From positions 1-18,292 of the forward strand of contig VERK01000019.1 of assembly GCA_018882725.1 (NCBI GenBank): a stretch of 18,292 nucleotides of DNA, given 5' to 3'. The notes under the pieces are model-generated. The model saw only the letters and a program-made list of their open reading frames with translations, had not been told where the DNA came from and did no database searches. Source of the DNA: Actinomycetota bacterium. GTDB lineage: Bacteria; Actinomycetota; Acidimicrobiia; Acidimicrobiales; Ilumatobacteraceae. Made by a program: the position numbers and the translations under genes. This document shows positions 14,485-18,292 of this stretch, in pieces (the first letter of the stretch is position 1; each line of letters begins with the position of its first letter).

Positions 14485-16116
14485 ATGGGCGTCGCGTCTC
14501 CCTCCCCCGGTGAGTCCCTCATGGACTTGTTCCCCGAACTGGCCGCGGAATGGCACCCAGTCAAGAACGGCGACCTCGTGCCGAGCCAGGTCAAGCCATA
14601 TTCGACGAAGAAGGTCTGGTGGAGATGCGCAAGAAGCCCCGACCATGAGTGGGAAGCTGTGGTCGGGAACAGGTCCCAAGGTCGGGGTTGCCCTTTCTGC
14701 GGAGGCAAGCAGGTCCTTGTCGGGTTCAATGATCTCGCCACGGTTCGCCCAGACCTTGCGGCCGAATGGCACCCGACTCTCAACGGGACTCTGACCCCGA
14801 GTGATGTCACCGTCGGTGCCGGTACCCGTGTCTGGTGGAGGTGTCCCGTTGGGCCCGACCATGAATGGCAGACAACTGTCGCGGCCAGGTCGTCCTACGT
14901 TAGAGGTCGTGGGTGTGCGATTTGTGCCGGACGGAAAGTTGTTCCGTCAACATGCCTAGAAAGCCTCTTCCCAGACGTTGCAGTTGAGTGGCATCCAATG
15001 AAGAACGGCGAACTAACTCCAGCGAATGTGTCTCCATTTGTCACGAAGCGAGTTTGGTGGCGGTGCGCTCAAGGTCACGAGTGGACTGCACAGATTCAAA
15101 GCCGAACGAGGCAGGGCACGGGGTGCCCGCAATGTGCAGGCAGAGTTGCAATTCCTGGTGAGACTGACTTGGCCACTTTGCATCCGGCGATCGCGGCTGA
15201 ATGGCACCCTCTAAAGAACGATGGTCTCCGCCCGAACGACGTGCGACCAGGCTCGAACCGGTCCGTCTGGTGGCAATGCACGGAGGGTCACGAGTGGCGA
15301 ACTTCGGTTGTTAATCGAGTGGGGCTTCTTTCCAGTTGCCCTTATTGCGCTGGGCAAAGAGCTATTCCTGGAATCAATGACCTGGCGACGACACACCCGG
15401 ACGTTGCCGCGGAATGGCACCCGACAAAGAACGGTGAATTGTTGCCCCGCGATGTCATGGGTGGTACTTCTCGCTTGATCTGGTGGTGCTGTTCGCTTGG
15501 GCACGATTGGCCTGCGCCTCCGTACAACCGGGTAGGGCTGAACTCGGGTTGTCCGGTGTGCGCAAACAAGACGGTACTGCCCGGCTTCAATGATCTTGAG
15601 ACAACGAACCCATCGCTCGCCGGGGAATGGCACCCAACGAAGAACAAAGGCGTCTCACCAAGCGATGTGACGGCTGGAAGCGGGAAAAAGTATTGGTGGC
15701 GCTGTGTGGAAGGACACGAGTGGTCTTCGACTGTCGCGAACCGCTCGTGGGGGCAGGGGTGCCCGACCTGTGCGCAGACTGGTTTCAATCCCGGCAGAGA
15801 GGGGTGGCTCTACTTCCTGCAGCACCCAGAGTGGGACATGTACCAGGTCGGAATCTCAAACGTCATCGAAGACCGACTTGCGCGGCATCAGAAAAGCGGG
15901 TGGGAAATCATCGAGGTACGAGGGCCTCTCCCGGGAGACCACATCGCTCGACTTGAACGCGCGGCTTTGAAGGTTTTGCGATCCAGAGGTGCAGATTTGG
16001 GTAAGCGAGGTCGCACTGGAGGTTTTGATGGCTACACCGAGTCATGGCCACGTAAGTCTCTTGAAGTGTCAAGCATCAGGGAGTTGCTCGGTTGGATCCA
16101 CGAGTTAACTGACTGA
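14485..16116 (+). CDS. Six-fold treble-clef zinc-finger protein with C-terminal GIY-YIG-like nuclease domain
   Basis: The 543-aa protein has six tandem units of about 60-70 residues, each with a D-L-x(5)-P-x(3)-EWHP-x(2)-N start, a WW-R-C-x(3-5)-H-E/D-W centre and a GCPxCA end. This is the DUF4379-type (treble-clef zinc-ribbon) pattern. Predicted zinc ligands are C48/H54/C69/C72, C120/H126/C144/C147, C194/H198/C214/C217, C265/H269/C285/C288, C335 or C336/H340/C356/C359 and C407/H411/C426/C429. Residues 438-505 resemble a GIY-YIG nuclease: WLYFL (441-445), YQVGIS (453-458), a following helix with R464 and H468, and E491. A nuclease directed by zinc-finger nucleic-acid binding is inferred; defence or mobility are possible roles. 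The start may be ATG 14485, directly after an in-frame TGA, or ATG 14521, which has a GGTGAG before it. Codon choice looks more A/T-rich than in the core genes. Confidence 0.78.
   Translation: MGVASPSPGESLMDLFPELAAEWHPVKNGDLVPSQVKPYSTKKVWWRCARSPDHEWEAVVGNRSQGRGCPFCGGKQVLVGFNDLATVRPDLAAEWHPTLNGTLTPSDVTVGAGTRVWWRCPVGPDHEWQTTVAARSSYVRGRGCAICAGRKVVPSTCLESLFPDVAVEWHPMKNGELTPANVSPFVTKRVWWRCAQGHEWTAQIQSRTRQGTGCPQCAGRVAIPGETDLATLHPAIAAEWHPLKNDGLRPNDVRPGSNRSVWWQCTEGHEWRTSVVNRVGLLSSCPYCAGQRAIPGINDLATTHPDVAAEWHPTKNGELLPRDVMGGTSRLIWWCCSLGHDWPAPPYNRVGLNSGCPVCANKTVLPGFNDLETTNPSLAGEWHPTKNKGVSPSDVTAGSGKKYWWRCVEGHEWSSTVANRSWGQGCPTCAQTGFNPGREGWLYFLQHPEWDMYQVGISNVIEDRLARHQKSGWEIIEVRGPLPGDHIARLERAALKVLRSRGADLGKRGRTGGFDGYTESWPRKSLEVSSIRELLGWIHELTD
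14521..15771 (+). repeat. Six tandem zinc-finger-coding repeats
   Basis: Units begin at about 14521, 14731, 14956, 15166, 15379 and 15592, with periods of 210, 225, 210, 213 and 213 bases. The protein repeats are clear (EWHP in every unit), but the DNA copies have diverged well apart, so the array is old rather than a fresh duplication. Nearly identical DNA persists only around the codons for GAATGGCACCC. Confidence 0.8.
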
Positions 16117-16147
16117 TCCCTGACTCCCTGCGGGACGTCTTGCTGCA

Positions 16148-16173
16148 GATGTGTGCATACACAGGAGTATCTT
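16148..16173 (+). promoter_or_regulatory. Candidate promoter/operator upstream of the HTH-primase module
   Basis: GATGTGTGCATACA (16148-16161) is identical to the 14-mer before the integrase gene. It contains the near-palindrome TGTGTGCATACA (16150-16161) and is followed at the same spacing by TATCTT (16168-16173), a -10-like hexamer. It lies in the 179-bp gap after the zinc-finger nuclease gene and would give a leader of about 115 bases before the HTH gene. The rest of the gap shows only a weak CACGAC/GTCGTG inverted repeat (about 16222-16244). Confidence 0.45.
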
Positions 16174-16295
16174 GTCCATAGTTCCAACTCGTCGAGGGCC
16201 GGTTCTACAGTCCTCACCACACGACGAGTGGACGAAGTCGTGGAGGCGCTTCGACCAGGGACGGTGAAACCAACACCGCTCAAGGAGAAAGCCTC

Positions 16296-16508
16296 ATGCG
16301 TCGTACCAAGACGATTCGATATCCCCACCTAGCGACTGCGCTCGCACTCGACAGCCGACACCGCTATGTCATCGGCGCCCTCGCCTCGATCGCGCCGAAC
16401 CGCCTAGGAATGATCGTTTCGGGTCGCGTCGAACCTCGACCCGGTGAGATGGAACGCCTCGCAATGGTGCTTGGAAGCACCGTTGAGCACCTGTTTCGCA
16501 ACGGGTGA
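16296..16508 (+). CDS. Small XRE/Cro-like helix-turn-helix regulator
   Basis: The 70-aa protein is little more than one helix-turn-helix domain. ASIAPNRLGMIVSGRVEPRP (30-49) covers the turn and recognition helix, followed by GEMERLAMVLGSTVEHLF, the closing helices typical of Cro/C1-type domains. AAGGAG (16282-16287), 8 bases before the ATG, is the clearest Shine-Dalgarno sequence in the window and fixes the start. The primase gene starts 5 bp after its stop, so they form an operon. It could be the element's repressor, an activator or an excisionase-like factor; the near-palindromic motif upstream of it and of the integrase is a candidate binding site. No dimerisation or effector domain is present. 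Confidence 0.75.
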   Translation: MRRTKTIRYPHLATALALDSRHRYVIGALASIAPNRLGMIVSGRVEPRPGEMERLAMVLGSTVEHLFRNG

Positions 16509-16513
16509 TCCCT

Positions 16514-18292
16514 ATGTCCCAAGCAACTTCAACAAGAGGGCAAACCGACCAACCAATCGATTCAAGGACGGCCGACGTCACCAAAGCCACGCTCGATTAT
16601 CGAGCGATCGCTCTCGACTACCTCGACAAAGGGTGGAATCCTTTACCGCTTCCAGTCCGGGTGAAAGAACCCCCGCCCAAAGGATTCACAGGGGAATCGG
16701 GTCGATCGGTATCGGTCGTCGACATCAACACATGGACGGAACAAGGTCGGTGGGGGAATGTCGCGATCCGCGTCCCCGGTGATGTGATCGGAATCGATGT
16801 CGACCACTACGGTGCGAAGGCCGGCGACGACCATCTCGTTGCAGCCGAACGACAACTCGGCCCGCTTCCCGCGACGTATGCCTCTACGTCACGGCCCGGT
16901 ACAAAGTCGGGGATCTACTTCTACCGTGTGCCAATTGGCAGCAAGTGGAACGACAAACCGTTCCCTGATGTTGACGTGATTCAACACGGTCATCGTTACG
17001 CCGTCGTTGCCCCGTCGATCCACCCGACCGGGAACCCGTATCGCTGGTACGACCCGACCGGTGAAGAGATCGACACGCCACCGGCCGTCGACGATCTGAC
17101 CGAACTCCCGTGGTCTTGGATCGAACACCTGCGCGCCAGCAGCACCGCGACGACACCGCCAATCGCTCAACTCCGACCGTCGACAACAAGGACGATGGAC
17201 GAACGCCATCCGGCGGTGAAGCGCGTGGTCGAAGAGTGGCATGCCACCAAGCACGGTGGCCGCCACGATGCCCTGAATCATGCTGTACTCGCGCTCACAC
17301 GCCTGGACTCACAGGGCTACCCCGGTGCTGTCACCGCCCGACACGACGTAGCAACCGACTTCTACAACCTTGTCACCAGCGACGGCACTCGAACCGAAGA
17401 CCAAGCCCGCGCGGAAGTACAACGATCCGTCGATGGTGCCAAAGAGGTCGTGATGACAACAGCCTCCACGATCCCGTCGTACGAACCGTCCGACCCCGTT
17501 GTGTTCGACTGGGCGACTGGCGAGATCATCACACGACCCGTCACCTCGGCGTCGGGGGCCGACAACACTCTCGCTCTTCCCGAAGAGTTCTTTGACGCTC
17601 GGCCGATCCACGCTCACGTTCGTGATGCGGCCCGGTCGCGACGAGTGTCGCCGACAGCCGCTTTTGTGCATCTGCTCGCGCGCATCGCTGCAGCGACCCC
17701 ACCGTCGTACTGTGTCCCCCCGTTTGTCGGATCGACGGCACCGCTCACGCTGTATGTCGCCCAAGTATCAATGAGCGGACAAGGTAAGTCGTCCGCCGTA
17801 CGACTTGTCGATGACCTTCTTCCAGGTTTGGACCGGCCCGTCCCGCTTGGATCGGGGGAAGGGTTCGCCGAGTCCTACTTCGGCGACGTCAAGGAGAACG
17901 AAGACGGCAAAGCGGTCACCAAGAAGCGTCAGATCAGATACGGCATGGCGTTTGAACTCGACGAGGGTTCCGCGCTTGCCGACCTCGCCGCGAGAAGTGG
18001 ATCGACGATCCTTCCCGTCCTACGTACCGCCTGGTCAGGATCAACACTTGGAAATACCAACGCGAGTGCCGACAAGCGCCGACAGCTCCCCGCAGGAAAC
18101 TACGCCGCCGGACTCACGCTGCTCTTCCAACCGACGAACGCTCGGCCCCTGTTCGATGACGTTGGCGGCGGCCTGCCGCAACGCTTCCTTTTTGTGCGGG
18201 CCGGAGACCCCAACAACCCGACTTCCGACACCAAGCCCGACTTCCCGGGCCCGATCAACTGGCAGCCCCTCCCCATCATCGCGATCGAGCAC
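16514..18292 (+). CDS. Bifunctional primase-polymerase / P-loop ATPase replication protein, 3'-truncated
   Basis: The frame is open for 593 codons to the last base. Residues 27-200 resemble the archaeo-eukaryotic primase-polymerase (PrimPol, PF09250) domain: GWNPLPL (40-46), the metal-binding GIDVDHY (D95, D97), TSRPGTKSGIYFYRVP (125-140), and DVDVIQHGHRYAVVAPSIHP (152-171). After a linker comes an ATPase region with a P-loop-like SMSGQGKSS (419-427; K425) and a Walker B-like MAFELDEGS (478-486; D483, E484), as in DUF3987-type replicative helicases. Together they would prime and unwind DNA during replication of the excised element. The histidine of primase motif II (SxH) is Ile134. ATG 16514 follows the HTH gene by 5 bp without a strong ribosome binding site. 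The rest of the gene lies beyond the window. Confidence 0.85.
   Translation, partial: MSQATSTRGQTDQPIDSRTADVTKATLDYRAIALDYLDKGWNPLPLPVRVKEPPPKGFTGESGRSVSVVDINTWTEQGRWGNVAIRVPGDVIGIDVDHYGAKAGDDHLVAAERQLGPLPATYASTSRPGTKSGIYFYRVPIGSKWNDKPFPDVDVIQHGHRYAVVAPSIHPTGNPYRWYDPTGEEIDTPPAVDDLTELPWSWIEHLRASSTATTPPIAQLRPSTTRTMDERHPAVKRVVEEWHATKHGGRHDALNHAVLALTRLDSQGYPGAVTARHDVATDFYNLVTSDGTRTEDQARAEVQRSVDGAKEVVMTTASTIPSYEPSDPVVFDWATGEIITRPVTSASGADNTLALPEEFFDARPIHAHVRDAARSRRVSPTAAFVHLLARIAAATPPSYCVPPFVGSTAPLTLYVAQVSMSGQGKSSAVRLVDDLLPGLDRPVPLGSGEGFAESYFGDVKENEDGKAVTKKRQIRYGMAFELDEGSALADLAARSGSTILPVLRTAWSGSTLGNTNASADKRRQLPAGNYAAGLTLLFQPTNARPLFDDVGGGLPQRFLFVRAGDPNNPTSDTKPDFPGPINWQPLPIIAIEH

Larger units (their letters stand above)
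12917..18292 (+). mobile_element. Integrative element at tRNA-Val (left part only)
   Basis: The stretch from the tRNA-Val 3' end to the window edge reads as the left arm of an integrative element. It has a tyrosine recombinase gene beside the tRNA, then a zinc-finger/nuclease cargo gene, an HTH regulator and a primase-polymerase/ATPase gene. All genes point the same way. No structural phage genes, conjugation genes or relaxase are visible, so prophage, phage satellite, and integrative-conjugative or mobilisable element remain possible. The exact left boundary is inferred from the general habit of tRNA-targeting integrases to recombine within the 3' half of the tRNA. The right boundary and attR are outside the window. 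Confidence 0.8.

Noticed and set aside
14521..15771. CRISPR-like array
   Set aside because: The repetition is at the protein level with periods of 210-225 bases and diverged DNA. It is a coding zinc-finger array, and no CRISPR repeats or cas genes are seen anywhere in the window.

Overview
The window is high-GC DNA from an actinobacterium. The core order comEC-holA-rpsT(-)-lepA ... hrcA-dnaJ-rsmE plus hemW, the BldD-type regulator, frequent GTG starts and several starts without a Shine-Dalgarno sequence all fit. A member of the Acidimicrobiia (Ilumatobacter-like) is my best guess, but this is an inference from style and gene order, not a proven placement.

Bases 1-12,818 are chromosomal core. 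A 5'-truncated comEC overlaps holA (DNA polymerase III delta). rpsT (ribosomal protein S20) converges on holA and diverges from lepA (EF4). An MFS permease, a divergent histidinol-dehydrogenase-family enzyme and a class I photolyase come next. They occupy the place where many actinobacteria carry hemW directly. Then follow hrcA-dnaJ-rsmE (heat-shock repressor, co-chaperone, 16S rRNA methyltransferase), a BldD-like regulator with an intact c-di-GMP signature, and hemW. Genes are packed tightly, with 1-bp gaps or GTGA/TGA overlaps. Several genes preceded by a gap have a -10-like hexamer exactly 12 bases before the start codon, which suggests leaderless mRNAs.

Bases 12,868-12,944 are a tRNA-Val(GAC) gene, which is the probable integration site of a mobile element filling the rest of the window. 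The element's left end has a strong inverted repeat containing three copies of CGTGCCA. A tyrosine recombinase of 383 aa follows, then a 543-aa cargo protein with six tandem Cys-His-Cys-Cys treble-clef zinc-finger units fused to a C-terminal GIY-YIG-like nuclease domain. After that come a 70-aa HTH regulator and a primase-polymerase/P-loop ATPase gene that is still open at base 18,292. The right end of the element is not in the window.

The most interesting parts are the zinc-finger/GIY-YIG protein, which sits in a typical cargo position and may be a defence or DNA-targeting nuclease, and a 26-bp promoter/operator-like motif found both before the integrase and before the HTH-primase module. 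That motif suggests one regulator controls both integration/excision and replication. In the core, the HisD-family enzyme shows an apparent reciprocal swap of two metal ligands (Gln to Glu, Asp to Asn).
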